64,000 nt of DNA, from positions 124,001 to 188,000 of the forward strand of contig CAWIIO010000005.1 of assembly GCA_963836265.1 (NCBI GenBank). The letters run 5' to 3'. The stretch is from CAIWHR01 sp963836265. GTDB lineage: Bacteria > Pseudomonadota > Gammaproteobacteria > Burkholderiales > Casimicrobiaceae. Positions 53,227-61,972 of the stretch are shown here, in pieces. Numbering within the stretch: the stretch's first letter is position 1; the number at the start of each line of letters is the position of its first letter. Made by a program: the position numbers and the translations under genes. Under the pieces are notes generated by a model. It was not told the origin of the DNA. It did no database searches and worked only from the letters and a program-made list of their open reading frames with translations.

Positions 53227-53772
53227 GTGGATCTGACTGCGGCTGCCGCGCCCGGACTGCCGCACCCGGAGCTCGTCGCCGCGATCCCGCGGCTTCGCCG
53301 CTATGCGCGCGTGCTGACCGGGGACCCGTTCCGCGCCGACGACCTCGTGCAGGACACGCTCGCGCGGGCCTGGGAAAAGCGGCGTCTGTGGCAAACGGGG
53401 ACCGACCTGCGCGCTTGGCTATTCACCGTGATGCACAACATCCATGTCAATCAGCGGGCGCTCGCGCGGCGCGAAGCGATGAACGTCTCGCTCGACGCGG
53501 ATACGGGGGGTGACGCCGGGTGGCAGTTCCCCGTCCGCGCGAACCAGATCGAGCGCATCGAGATCAAGGAGCTCGTCGCCCAGATCGGCAGGCTCCCGGT
53601 CGATCAGCGCGAAGTCCTGCTGCTCGCCGCCGTCGAGGAGCTGCGCTACGCGGAGATCGCCACCGTGCTCGCCATTCCGATCGGCACCGTGATGTCGCGC
53701 CTTTCGCGTGCGCGCGACAAGCTGAAGCGCATGGTCGCCGAGCCCCCTTCGGCGCTGCGCGCCGTCAAGTGA
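53227..53772 (+). CDS. ECF-type RNA polymerase sigma factor
   Basis: This 181-residue sigma factor uses a GTG start. Region 2 is LRRYARVLTGDPFRADDLVQ, DTLARAWEKRRLWQTGTDLR, AWLFTVMHNIHVNQ, and region 4 is VAQIGRLPVDQREVLLLAAV, ELRYAEIATVLAIPIGTVMS, RLSRARDKLKRM. It is of the small ECF class usually held inactive by an anti-sigma factor. The next gene, 16 bp downstream, is that partner. The pair probably responds to envelope or oxidative stress, by analogy; the signal is unknown. Confidence 0.92.
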   Translation: MDLTAAAAPGLPHPELVAAIPRLRRYARVLTGDPFRADDLVQDTLARAWEKRRLWQTGTDLRAWLFTVMHNIHVNQRALARREAMNVSLDADTGGDAGWQFPVRANQIERIEIKELVAQIGRLPVDQREVLLLAAVEELRYAEIATVLAIPIGTVMSRLSRARDKLKRMVAEPPSALRAVK

Positions 53773-53788
53773 AGAAGAGAGCGATCAC

Positions 53789-54619
53789 GTGAATCCCACC
53801 GCCTTCGGCACGATTGCCGAAACCGATGTCCACGCGTACGCCGACGGGCAGCTTGCGCCGGAGCGTGCGGTCGTCGTCGAAGCCGCGCTTGCAGCCTCCT
53901 CCGAGCTCGCCACGCGCGTCGCCGAGATCCGCGCGCAATCGGCGGCGCTGCGCGATGCGCTCGACCCGATGCTCGCGGAGCCGATTCCCGCGCGGCTGAT
54001 CGCCGCCGCGTCGCTGTCGAAATCGTGGTTCGGCGGTGGGGTGCGGCGCTGGCTCCTGCCGGTGTTCGCTGCCGCGGCCACGCTGATGCTCGGCGTGGGC
54101 ATCGGCTGGCTGGGCCGCGACATCGTGATCGAGCGCGGCGGCATCCCGACGACTTTTCCGCGACAGGCGGCCGTCGCGCATGCGCTTTACGCCGCCGACG
54201 TGAGAAGGCCGGTGGAGGTATGGGCGACCGAGGAAAAGAGCCTCGTCAACTGGCTCACCAAGCGGCTCGGCTTTGAGGTGCATGCACCGGATCTCAACGG
54301 GCTGGGCTACGCGCTGGTCGGCGGCCGGCTCGTGGCTGGCAACGAAAACCCGACGGCGCTCCTCATGTACGAAAACGCCGACAAGCAGCGGCTGTCGTTG
54401 CAGATCCGCAGGCAGTCGCACGGCGGCAAGGCGTCGACCGGCGCCGGCGAGACCGCGTTCCGCTATGCGGTCGAGAACGGCATCGGCGTCTTCTACTGGA
54501 TCGACGACGAGGACTGCGGCTATGCGATCTCGGGCAACGTCGACCGCGCGCAACTCCTGAAGATTGCGCAAGTCGTCTACGGGCAGCTTGCGGCGGCCGA
54601 GGGGACGACCCAGAAGTAA
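53789..54619 (+). CDS. Membrane-anchored anti-sigma factor
   Basis: This 276-residue protein uses a GTG start. A cytoplasmic zinc-less anti-sigma-like start (ETDVHAYADGQLAPERAVVV, ATRVAEIRAQSAALRDALDP) precedes a membrane helix (WLLPVFAAAATLMLGVGIGW, ~90-110). A periplasmic domain follows (VEVWATEEKSLVNWLTKRLG, LNGLGYALVGGRLVAGNENP, ALLMYENADKQRLSLQIRRQ). The HxxxCxxC zinc motif is absent. Coupling to the ECF sigma gene upstream supports the role; release would be by proteolysis or conformational change. Confidence 0.87.
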   Translation: MNPTAFGTIAETDVHAYADGQLAPERAVVVEAALAASSELATRVAEIRAQSAALRDALDPMLAEPIPARLIAAASLSKSWFGGGVRRWLLPVFAAAATLMLGVGIGWLGRDIVIERGGIPTTFPRQAAVAHALYAADVRRPVEVWATEEKSLVNWLTKRLGFEVHAPDLNGLGYALVGGRLVAGNENPTALLMYENADKQRLSLQIRRQSHGGKASTGAGETAFRYAVENGIGVFYWIDDEDCGYAISGNVDRAQLLKIAQVVYGQLAAAEGTTQK

Positions 54620-54658
54620 GGGCTCCCGAGGCGCCCCGGACGCTGTAGCATCGGGGTC

Positions 54659-55774
54659 ATGCAGAGCCTTCCCGCCCGGGTCGGCGACGCTGCCGCCGAC
54701 ATCGACACGCCGGCGCTCATCGTCGACCTCGATCCCTTCGAGCGCAATCTCGACCTGATGGCGAACGCGGTGCGCGGCGCCGGCATCGCGCTCCGCCCGC
54801 ACGCGAAGTCGCACAAGTGTCCCGACATCGCCCACGCGCAGATCGAGCGCGGCGCCGTCGGCATCTGCTGTCAGAAGGTCGGCGAAGCGGAAGCCTTTGT
54901 TGCGGCCGGGATCCGCGACGTTCTGGTCACCAACGAAATCGTCGGCTCGAGAAAGTGCTCGCGCCTCGCGGCGCTTGCGCACGAGGCGACGATCGGCGTG
55001 CTCGTCGACGATGCGGCCGCGGTTCGGCATCTGGGCGCCGCGGCACGCGCGGCCGGCGTCACGCTCGGCGTGCTGGTCGAGATCGACGTCGGCGCGCACC
55101 GCTGCGGCGTCGCGCCGGGAGCGGCGGCGGTGGCGATTGCACAAGTCGCGGCGCGTACGCCGGCATTGGTCTTTCGCGGGCTCCACGCCTACCACGGCGC
55201 CGCGCAGCACCTGCGCAGTCCCGACGAGCGACGCGTTGCGATCGCCGGGGCCAGCGGGCTTGCGCGCGAGACCAAAGAGGCGATCGAAGCCGCCGGCGTC
55301 GCCTGCCCGGTCGTCACGGGCGCCGGCACCGGGACCTGGCAGCACGAGCGCGACAGCGGGGTATACACCGAGCTCCAGCCCGGCTCGTACCTCTTCATGG
55401 ATAACGACTATCACCGCAACGCGCTCGCGGCGGACGAGCACCAGTTCGAGCAGAGCCTCTACGTCGTCGCGACGGTGATGAGCGTGCCGACACGCGAGCG
55501 CGCGATCGTTGATGCGGGGCTCAAGGCGTTCGCGTTCGATTCGGGGCCGCCTGCGGTGTATGGCGTCGACGGGCTCGAATACGCGAAGGCTTCTGACGAG
55601 CACGGCGTGCTTGCGATCGCGGCCGCGGCGTCGCTGCCTTCGATCGGCGATCGGCTCTGGCTCGTCCCCGGCCACTGCGATCCGACGGTCAACCTCTACG
55701 ACTGGATCGTCGGCGTGCGCGGCTCGCGCGTCGAGTGCATATGGCCGGTCGCTGCGCGGGGTGCGCTGGCGTGA
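54659..55774 (+). CDS. D-threonine aldolase / D-serine dehydratase-like PLP enzyme
   Basis: This 371-residue fold-type III PLP enzyme opens DIDTPALIVDLDPFERNLDL and has its PLP Lys50 in RPHAKSHKCPDIAH. Other marks are VLVEIDVGAHRCGV, GLHAYHGAAQHL, VTGAGTGTWQHERDSGVYTE and the metal-binding VPGHCDPTVNLYDWIVGV near residue 338. This matches the D-threonine aldolase group, which cleaves D-threonine to glycine and acetaldehyde, and related D-3-hydroxy-amino-acid enzymes. It converges with the VOC genes. Exact substrate uncertain. Confidence 0.87.
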   Translation: MQSLPARVGDAAADIDTPALIVDLDPFERNLDLMANAVRGAGIALRPHAKSHKCPDIAHAQIERGAVGICCQKVGEAEAFVAAGIRDVLVTNEIVGSRKCSRLAALAHEATIGVLVDDAAAVRHLGAAARAAGVTLGVLVEIDVGAHRCGVAPGAAAVAIAQVAARTPALVFRGLHAYHGAAQHLRSPDERRVAIAGASGLARETKEAIEAAGVACPVVTGAGTGTWQHERDSGVYTELQPGSYLFMDNDYHRNALAADEHQFEQSLYVVATVMSVPTRERAIVDAGLKAFAFDSGPPAVYGVDGLEYAKASDEHGVLAIAAAASLPSIGDRLWLVPGHCDPTVNLYDWIVGVRGSRVECIWPVAARGALA

Positions 55775-55775
55775 G

Positions 55776-56414
55776 TCACGACGACATCGTGACGACGCCG
55801 CGCGGCGTGTGCAGCATCGCCGCAAGCCGCGTTTCGCGGTCGTAGCTCACCCGCACCGCACCCTCCAGACCGAGCCGGGCGAGCGCGGTGCGCACCGGTG
55901 CGGGATCGGAGTGCGTGGCGGCGAACGCGCGAAGCGAGACGTTCGACTCCGGCAATACGTCGGCGGGATGGACCGGAACGTCCCATTCAATCAGCGTGGG
56001 CACCACCCCCTTGCCCGGGAGCGTGCCGTCGTCGGGAATCGTGATGCGCCACCGGAAGTCGCCGCGCGACATCGGCTGGATCGGCCCGAGCGCGATCGGG
56101 CACACCGCCGCCGTGCGCTCGATCGCGTCGCAGCGCGCGACCCAGTGGATCAGCCGCGGCCGCTCGGTCAGCTCCGCCTGCAACGCGAGGTCGTCGAGGC
56201 CGAACCAGCGCGGCCGCGACGGCTTCGCACTGTCCGGATCGATGGCGATGACTTCGAGAAAGAAGCGTTCGCCCAAGCGCAGCAGCGCGTTGTGCGTCCC
56301 CATCGCGAGATGGCGGCCGCCCGGCTGTGGCGCGACGCCGGTGAGCGCTGCGACGTACTCGACGCCATCGGCGAGCGTTGTCGCGGCGACGACGAGGTGA
56401 TCGGGCGTCGTCAA
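55776..56414 (-). CDS. Glyoxalase-like (VOC) domain protein
   Basis: This 212-residue protein starts at TTG 56414, where TTGA overlaps the stop of the upstream VOC gene; a longer reading to 56663 is antisense-like. It opens TTPDHLVVAATTLADGVEYV, with GGRHLAMGTHNALLRLGERF and FLEVIAIDPDS, the plan of the 'glyoxalase-like domain' family with His/Glu ligands. The C-terminal half (LPGKGVVPTLIEWDVPVHPA) is less conserved. Function unknown. The translational coupling suggests it works with the neighbouring VOC protein. Confidence 0.78.
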   Translation of the reverse strand: MTTPDHLVVAATTLADGVEYVAALTGVAPQPGGRHLAMGTHNALLRLGERFFLEVIAIDPDSAKPSRPRWFGLDDLALQAELTERPRLIHWVARCDAIERTAAVCPIALGPIQPMSRGDFRWRITIPDDGTLPGKGVVPTLIEWDVPVHPADVLPESNVSLRAFAATHSDPAPVRTALARLGLEGAVRVSYDRETRLAAMLHTPRGVVTMSS

Positions 56415-56788
56415 CGGGCTTCGTCGGCGGCGAAGTCGAGCTCGACCCGCGCACCGTTGGGATCGTAGAGAAATACCTGCCAGACGCCGGAACCGACCTG
56501 CCGGCGGCACGTGTGTTCGATGCCATGCGCGGTCAGGCCGGCGAGCGTTTCGGCGAGGCCCGTCGCCGAGAATGCCATGTGGTCGATGACGCCGGGCTTG
56601 AGCTCCGCGCGCGGACGCCCGCCGATGACGTGCAGAACGGCGTGTTCGCCGGCGTAGAGCCAAGCACCGGGAAAATCGAAATTCGGCCGAAAGCCCGGGG
56701 CGAGCCCGAGCAGATCGGCGTAGAAACGCACGGTGTGCGGGACGTCGTCGGTGAGGACGGTGAAGTGGTTCATCGCGGCGATGGCCAT
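56411..56788 (-). CDS. VOC-family protein (glyoxalase/dioxygenase superfamily)
   Basis: This 125-residue protein reads AAMNHFTVLTDDVPHTVRFY, ADLLGLAPGFRPNFDFPGAW, AVLHVIGGRPRAELKPGVID, HMAFSATGLAETLAGLTAHG and VWQVFLYDPNGARVELDF. The metal ligand pattern His, His, Glu (NHFTV, DHMAF, VELDF) is complete, so it could be an active isomerase or lyase. Start 56788 (MAIAAMNHF) fits the family; the reading beyond is not homologous. Confidence 0.83.
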   Translation of the reverse strand: MAIAAMNHFTVLTDDVPHTVRFYADLLGLAPGFRPNFDFPGAWLYAGEHAVLHVIGGRPRAELKPGVIDHMAFSATGLAETLAGLTAHGIEHTCRRQVGSGVWQVFLYDPNGARVELDFAADEAR

Positions 56789-56822
56789 GGCGCGCTCTTG
56801 GGCACGGTTCGAAGCTCGAATC

Positions 56823-57833
56823 TTACTGCACCGCGTCGCGGACGAACTCGCCCAGCAGCGCGGTGGCGTCGGGCGCGTGGGGATCGTTGTAAGGAAAGGC
56901 ATCGTCGCCTCCGCTCCACGCGTGGCCGAGTTGATCGACCAGGACATGGCGGGCGACGAGCCGTCCGTCGACTCGCCACTCGCTCGTCTTGATCAGCCGA
57001 CCTTCGGCGGTCGTGACCTCTCCGGTCCGGTCGGCGGGCGGCAATTCGGTGCGCATACCCTCGGCCGCTGCGGGATGGCCGTCGAGAGTCAGGTATTGGC
57101 GAACGAGTTGCGCGGCGTTGACCGGCGCGACGTATTCGTCCCGCCCGCCCTGGATCGTCAGCAGCCGCACCGGCAACGCGTGCGGAGGCGCCTTTTCGCG
57201 GGCGGAGGCAGCGATGCGCATGACGTCGGCGTCGGCACCGATCTTAAGCACCGTGAGCGCCGTCAGCGGCGAGGACGCCGCACCGCAGGCGATGCCTGAG
57301 TGAACAAAAACGCCGGCGATGAGCGTTGGCCGGCACACACCCAGCGCCGACGCGAGCCCGCCGCCCGACGACATTCCGGCGACGAACACGCGCTTCCGAT
57401 CGATCCGGTAGCGGCGGCGCACGGCGCGGATCTGCGCGGCCACAATCGCCGTCTCTCCCCAGCCGCGCGAGGTTGCCTGGTCGAACCAGTTCCAGCAGCC
57501 CCACGCGTTCGCGCGCGGATTCTGGCGGGGCAGGAGCACGAGGCAACCGATCTCGTCGGCGAGTTTCGTAATGCGTGTTGCGGCTGCGAACTCCTCCGGC
57601 GTCTGGCGACACCCGTGGATCAGCACGACCAAGGCGACGCGCCGCCAGTGCGAATGACCCCTGGGCACGTAGACGAGATAGTCGCGGCCCGGCCAGAGCC
57701 ACGGTGCCGAGGCGAGAAAACCGCGAAACGATGCTTTGGAATCGGTCTCGAAGCGCCCCGGCTGCGGCGGCTTGCGCCGGAACAGCCGCGAAAACCAGTC
57801 GCGCGTGCGCCGCCATGCGTCGCGGAGCGCCAT
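56823..57833 (-). CDS. PHB depolymerase-type esterase
   Basis: This 336-residue alpha/beta-hydrolase of the Esterase_phd family has an oxyanion region VVLIHGCRQTPEEFAAATRI, LVLLPRQNPRANAWGCWNWF, nucleophile Ser155 in VFVAGMSSGGGLASALGV, Asp in LTIQGGRDEYVAPVNA and His in QLGHAWSGGDDAFPYNDPHA. Family members hydrolyse polyhydroxybutyrate or ester/feruloyl bonds. No signal peptide is seen (basic start MALRDAWRRTRDWFSRLFRR), so a cytoplasmic role is likely. It follows the secreted beta-helix gene on the same strand after 66 bp. Confidence 0.87.
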   Translation of the reverse strand: MALRDAWRRTRDWFSRLFRRKPPQPGRFETDSKASFRGFLASAPWLWPGRDYLVYVPRGHSHWRRVALVVLIHGCRQTPEEFAAATRITKLADEIGCLVLLPRQNPRANAWGCWNWFDQATSRGWGETAIVAAQIRAVRRRYRIDRKRVFVAGMSSGGGLASALGVCRPTLIAGVFVHSGIACGAASSPLTALTVLKIGADADVMRIAASAREKAPPHALPVRLLTIQGGRDEYVAPVNAAQLVRQYLTLDGHPAAAEGMRTELPPADRTGEVTTAEGRLIKTSEWRVDGRLVARHVLVDQLGHAWSGGDDAFPYNDPHAPDATALLGEFVRDAVQ

Positions 57834-57899
57834 GTTCGGGGTCGCAATGTCGCCGCGTCGCGCGTTGGCCGGCGCGACGCGGCAGCGATTGGCAAGTCG

Positions 57900-58907
57900 C
57901 TACTTCGCACCGACGATCGTCGGTGCCGCGCCGTCGGTGCCGTTGCCATCGATCAGGTTGTTGCCCTGGGACAGGGCGAGGCCGCCGCTCGCATACTCGA
58001 TTCCGGTGGTGTTGCGGCTGATCGTGGTCCCGGCGAGACGGATCTGGGCAGCTTGCGCGGTGAAGATACCGGTGTCGTTATTCACGATCGTGCAGTTGTC
58101 GATCGTCACGGCCGAACCCCCGTTCGGATCTCCTGCCCACACGCCTCTCCCACCGTTCGACGCGATCTCGGTGGAGACGAGCGTCACTTCGGTGTTCGAT
58201 CCGGGCATCTGCGGAAAGACCCCGACACCGGTAGCCGAATTGGATGCAATCACCGAATTGCGCACGGACAGGGTGCCGTTATTGAAGATGCCAACTCCAT
58301 CAAGGTTGTGATGCACGCGGGCGCCATCGAGAACGGCGTTGACCGCGGCGGTCCCGGATATCGAAATGCCCCGACCGCCGTTGCCGCTGAAATTCGACCG
58401 CTCCACGACGAGCCCGCCGGGGCCGGAGGGATTGAAATTGAGCCCTTCGAAGGCGAATCCGGTCACGCTGACGTCCACTAGCTGCAGACGCCCGGCCCCA
58501 TTGAAGACGATGCCCCTGGCGCCCAGATCGACGTTGTTGATCGTCAACCCGCGCAGCGTGACAACATCGGTCCCCGCCGTCGTGACCGTGATGCCGTTGC
58601 CCGCGAATACGGAGATCCCGGCGTAAACACCTGGAGGGGCGGTGATCGACACCGACTGCGTGATCGTCACGGGACCGTAGCCGCCGGAGGTCAGGACCAC
58701 GACCTCGCCGCTCGGAAGAGTTGCCGAGATTGCCGCCGTGAATGAGCGGCACGGCGACGGGATCAAACAGTCCGGGTTGTCGACGCCGGACGTCGATACG
58801 AACGTTCGCTGCGCCGCCGCGGCGGCGGCGCCCGCGTACGAAAACGCAGCAGCAGCGAGACCCGTGCCGAGGCACGCAATAAGGGTAGCGCGGCGGAGCT
58901 TGGTCAT
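57900..58907 (-). CDS. Secreted right-handed parallel beta-helix protein
   Basis: This 335-residue protein has a signal peptide (MTKLRRATLIACLGTGLAAA, cleavage after an Ala-rich stretch). The start TFVSTSGVDNPDC is of the 'pre-toxin/IgE-like' beta-helix kind, and many short coils follow: GLTINNVDLGARGIVFNGAG, VERSNFSGNGGRGISISGTA, NSVIASNSATGVGVF, STEIASNGGRGVWAG, CTIVNNDTGIFTAQ and TTISRNTTGIEYAS. Such proteins bind or cleave polysaccharides, or are structural; no catalytic residues are evident. Upstream it has a partial match to the 11-bp element found near the SARP gene. Confidence 0.85.
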   Translation of the reverse strand: MTKLRRATLIACLGTGLAAAAFSYAGAAAAAAQRTFVSTSGVDNPDCLIPSPCRSFTAAISATLPSGEVVVLTSGGYGPVTITQSVSITAPPGVYAGISVFAGNGITVTTAGTDVVTLRGLTINNVDLGARGIVFNGAGRLQLVDVSVTGFAFEGLNFNPSGPGGLVVERSNFSGNGGRGISISGTAAVNAVLDGARVHHNLDGVGIFNNGTLSVRNSVIASNSATGVGVFPQMPGSNTEVTLVSTEIASNGGRGVWAGDPNGGSAVTIDNCTIVNNDTGIFTAQAAQIRLAGTTISRNTTGIEYASGGLALSQGNNLIDGNGTDGAAPTIVGAK

Positions 58908-58945
58908 GGCGATCCTCCTTCGGCCCGGAAACGGCCGACCGGAGC

Positions 58946-58967
58946 GCGGGCCGGTACGCAACCGGTC
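58946..58967 (-). promoter_or_regulatory. Partial match to the SARP-type element
   Basis: On the minus strand GACCGGTTGCG is followed by TACCGGCCCGC, ending 39 nt before the beta-helix start. TACCGGCCCGC is an exact 11-base match to part of the element at 6443-6475, but the GTCAGG unit is not conserved. In GC-rich DNA this could be chance. Confidence 0.25.
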
Positions 58968-60429
58968 AGATCAGCACGATGTCGTATTGTTCCTGCGTAT
59001 AGATCGACTCCACCTGCAGCGAGATCGGCTTGCCGATGAAGTCTCCGAGCTGCGCGAGCGACTGCGATTCCTCGTCGAGGAAGAGATCGATCACCGGCTG
59101 CGCGGCGAGGATCCGGAACTCGCGCGCATTGAACTGCTTCGCCTCACGCAGGATCTCGCGCAGGATCTCGTAGCAGATCGTCTGCGCCGTCTTCAGCTGG
59201 CCGCGCCCGCGGCAGGTTGGGCACTGCTCGCACAGAATGTGAGCGAGCGATTCCCGCGTGCGCTTGCGCGTCATCTCGACCAGGCCAAGCTGGGTGAAGC
59301 CATTCACGGTGAGGCGTGTACGGTCGCGGTCGAGCGCGCGATTCAATTCCGCCAGCACCGCGTTGCGGTGATCGGCGTTCTCCATGTCGATGAAGTCGAT
59401 GATGATGATGCCGCCGAGGTTGCGGAGCCGGAGCTGCCGCGCGATCACCTGCGCTGCCTCCAGATTGGTCTTGAAGATCGTGTCGTCGAAGCTGCGGCCG
59501 CCGACGTAGCCGCCAGTGTTGACGTCGATCGTCGTCATCGCCTCGGTCTGGTCGACGATCAGGTAACCGCCGGATTTCAGGTCGACGCGCCGCGCGAGCG
59601 CCTTCTCGATCTCGTCCTCGACGCTGTTCAAGTCGAAGAGCGGCCGCTCGCCGGCATAGTGCTCGATGCGCTCGACCAACGCCGGCGTGTACTCCCGAGC
59701 GAAGTCCTGCATCTTCGCGAACGTCTCGCGCGAATCGACGACCACGCGCGCGGATTCCTCGGTCGCCATGTCGCGCAGGACGCGCTGGGCGAGGTTCAGG
59801 TCCTGGTAGAGGAGCGCGGGCGCCGGGACTTCGCGTGCGCCCTCGTTCAGGTCGTTCCACAGCTTGGTCAGGTATTCGATGTCGTTCTGCATCTCCCGCT
59901 CGGTGGCCGTCTCGGCCATCGTGCGGATGATGAAGCCGCCGGTGAGCCCTTCGGGGAGGAGCAACTGCAGCTTTCCGCGAAGGATCTCCCGCTCGGCCTC
60001 GTCCTCGATCCGTTGCGAGATGCCGATGTGCGAATCCTGCGGCAAATAGACGAGCAGACGACCGGCAAGGCTCACCTGGGTGGAGAGCCGCGCGCCTTTG
60101 GTGCCGATTGGATCCTTGATCACCTGCACGAGCAGCGACTGGCCTTCGTGCAGAATCTTTTCGATGGGACGGGAATCGGAGCCGCCATGGCCGTTCTGCC
60201 GATGCTCCCAGATGTCGGCGATGTGGAGGAACGCTGCGCGTTCGAGCCCGATTTCGACGAACGCGCTCTGCATCCCCGGGAGCACTCGCGCGACGCGGCC
60301 GAGATAGATGTTGCCCACGAGTCCCCGCGCGCTGGCCCGCTCCATGTGGAGCTCCTGCACGACGCCTTGCTCGAGCATCGCGACGCGGGTTTCCTGGGGC
60401 GTTACGTTGATAAGAATCTCATGCGACAT
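58966..60429 (-). CDS. rng: Ribonuclease G
   Basis: This 487-residue endoribonuclease matures 16S rRNA 5' ends and degrades mRNA. It opens ILINVTPQETRVAMLEQGVV and has the S1 domain (GNIYLGRVARVLPGMQSAFV). The catalytic RNase E/G core carries AMTTIDVNTGGYVGGRSFDD and GGIIIIDFIDMENADHRNAV with the Mg-binding Asp residues, plus the Zn-link CEQCPTCRGRGQ. It lacks the long RNase E C-terminal scaffold. Start 60429 (MSHEILINV) is preferred over 60471. It lies downstream of maf in the nadD-rsfS-rlmH-maf-rng run. Confidence 0.95.
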   Translation of the reverse strand: MSHEILINVTPQETRVAMLEQGVVQELHMERASARGLVGNIYLGRVARVLPGMQSAFVEIGLERAAFLHIADIWEHRQNGHGGSDSRPIEKILHEGQSLLVQVIKDPIGTKGARLSTQVSLAGRLLVYLPQDSHIGISQRIEDEAEREILRGKLQLLLPEGLTGGFIIRTMAETATEREMQNDIEYLTKLWNDLNEGAREVPAPALLYQDLNLAQRVLRDMATEESARVVVDSRETFAKMQDFAREYTPALVERIEHYAGERPLFDLNSVEDEIEKALARRVDLKSGGYLIVDQTEAMTTIDVNTGGYVGGRSFDDTIFKTNLEAAQVIARQLRLRNLGGIIIIDFIDMENADHRNAVLAELNRALDRDRTRLTVNGFTQLGLVEMTRKRTRESLAHILCEQCPTCRGRGQLKTAQTICYEILREILREAKQFNAREFRILAAQPVIDLFLDEESQSLAQLGDFIGKPISLQVESIYTQEQYDIVLI

Positions 60430-60513
60430 CGGGAGTGAGGATTGTTCAAGGCGGGAATCCTTTGCGGCCACGGGCGCGCGCGCGGCGTCCGTCGGCGAGA
60501 GTCGTTGTCGCCG

Positions 60514-61128
60514 TTATAGCACGGGGAACCCGATCCGGGCGAGAAGGGCGGCCGTTTCGTGGAGGGGCAGGCCCATGACGCCCGAATAGCTTCCTTCGAG
60601 TCGGCTGATGAAGGCTGCGGCGCGGCCCTGGATCGCGTAGGCGCCGGCTTTACCCAGGGGCTCGTCGGTTGCGACGTAGCGCTCGATCTCCACGGGCGCC
60701 AACGCGCGAACCGTAACTGCGGAGGTGACGATCTCGACGAACTCGTCGCCGTTCCAGAAGATCGCGACCGCGGTCGACACATCGTGGGTTCTGCCCGAGA
60801 GCCGCTCCAGCATCCGCGCCGCATCAGCCGCGTCGCGCGGCTTGCCGAAGATCTCGCCGTCGAGGACGACTTCGGTGTCCGCGCCGAGGATCGGGCGCGG
60901 CGGCAGACCGCGGCGGCGCCTCTGCTCACTGCCGACGATGGCCTTCGTGCGCGCGATGCGCTCGACATAATGAAGCGCCGGCTCGCCATCGCGCGCCACC
61001 TCGTCGACGTCGCGCGGACGCCCGGGCGCCTCGCGCAGCTTCAGCACCTCGAAGTCGACGCCGAGCTGGCGCAGCAGCGCCTGTCGGCGTGGGCTTCTCG
61101 AGGCGAGGTAGATCTCGGGTGCACGCAT
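60514..61128 (-). CDS. maf: Maf-type nucleoside triphosphate pyrophosphatase
   Basis: This 204-residue Maf protein opens APEIYLASRSPRRQALLRQL and has VARTKA-type Lys/Arg (ERIARTKAIVGSE), the catalytic LGADTEVVLDGEIFGKPRDA, SGRTHDVSTAVAIF and the end GKAGAYAIQGRAAAFISRLE. Maf enzymes hydrolyse dTTP/UTP or modified nucleotides and prevent their incorporation. The gene lies between rlmH and rng on the minus strand. Confidence 0.94.
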   Translation of the reverse strand: MRAPEIYLASRSPRRQALLRQLGVDFEVLKLREAPGRPRDVDEVARDGEPALHYVERIARTKAIVGSEQRRRRGLPPRPILGADTEVVLDGEIFGKPRDAADAARMLERLSGRTHDVSTAVAIFWNGDEFVEIVTSAVTVRALAPVEIERYVATDEPLGKAGAYAIQGRAAAFISRLEGSYSGVMGLPLHETAALLARIGFPVL

Positions 61129-61142
61129 GCTTGACTTGTGCC

Positions 61143-61610
61143 TTAATCGCGATGATACGGGTGTCCGGAAAGAATGGACACGGCGCGATAGAGCTGCTCG
61201 GCGACAAGCACCCGGGCGAGCCCGTGCGGCAGCGTCATCGCGGACAGCGCCACGGTGGCCTGCGCATCGCGCTTGATCGAATCGTCGAGGCCATCGGCGC
61301 TGCCGATGACGAACGCGACGTCGCGCGACTCGTCACGCCAGCGCGCGAGCTTGTCGGCGAGAATCCGCGTGGTCCACGGCTGACCGTGCTCGTCGAGCGC
61401 AACGACGAGCGCGCCGCGGCATGCCGCGGCGATGCGCGCGGCTTCCGCGACGAGCAACCGCGCGGCAGGTTTGCCGTCTTCGCGCGGCTCCGGCTTGAGC
61501 TCGATGAGCTCGAGCGCGAACTCGCGTGGCATCCGGCGTGCGTAGTCCGTCCACGCGGCGTTTACCCATGCCGGCATCCGGTGACCGAGCGCAACGACGC
61601 GAAGCTTCAG
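61143..61610 (-). CDS. rlmH: 23S rRNA pseudouridine-1915 N3-methyltransferase, probable CTG start
   Basis: RlmH methylates pseudouridine 1915 in helix 69 of 23S rRNA. This SPOUT protein shows LKLRVVALGHRMPAWVNAAW, DYARRMPREFALELIEL, GALVVALDEHGQPWTTRILA, VAFVIGSADGLDDSIKRDAQ, TLPHGLARVLVAEQLYRAVS and SGHPYHRD. Counting from the codon CTG at 61610, where other RlmH proteins have Met, gives exactly 155 residues, the E. coli length. No ATG, GTG or TTG lies nearby in frame. CTG overlaps the rsfS stop as CTGA, analogous to the common ATGA coupling. Rare CTG initiation or an ATG-to-CTG change is inferred. Confidence 0.9.
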   Translation of the reverse strand: MKLRVVALGHRMPAWVNAAWTDYARRMPREFALELIELKPEPREDGKPAARLLVAEAARIAAACRGALVVALDEHGQPWTTRILADKLARWRDESRDVAFVIGSADGLDDSIKRDAQATVALSAMTLPHGLARVLVAEQLYRAVSILSGHPYHRD

Positions 61611-61972
61611 GCCGCGGCTCGGTCGGCGGAGCGCGTGCGAGTGCGCGCTTTCGGGGGCCCCCAGAGCTCCTCGAGGTTGTAATACGCGCGCACCGCGGGC
61701 TGCATGATGTGAACGACGATGTCGCCGGCATCGACGAGTACCCACTCGCCCGTCTGCTCGCCCTCGACGCCGAGGATCGTCGCGCCGCTTTCCTTGAGCT
61801 TGTCGCGCACGTGGCTGGCCAGCGCCTTTACCTGCCGATTCGACTCGGCGCTGGCAATGACCAGCGTGCTGTACAGGCTGGTCAGCTTGCGAACGTCGAG
61901 GACGGTGATGTCGCGGGCCTTGATGTCTTCGAGGGCGGTGACTGCAGTCTTCTGAATCTTGTTAAGTCGCAT
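61607..61972 (-). CDS. rsfS: Ribosomal silencing factor RsfS
   Basis: This 121-residue protein binds uL14 on the large subunit and blocks subunit joining in starved cells. It reads TAVTALEDIKARDITVLDVR, LTSLYSTLVIASAESNRQVK, ALASHVRDKLKESGATILGV, and GEWVLVDAGDIVVHIMQPAV, RAYYNLEELWG. The start at 61972 (MRLNKIQKTA) overlaps the nadD stop by 11 bp. The C-terminal ~12 residues are basic. Confidence 0.93.
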   Translation of the reverse strand: MRLNKIQKTAVTALEDIKARDITVLDVRKLTSLYSTLVIASAESNRQVKALASHVRDKLKESGATILGVEGEQTGEWVLVDAGDIVVHIMQPAVRAYYNLEELWGPPKARTRTRSADRAAA

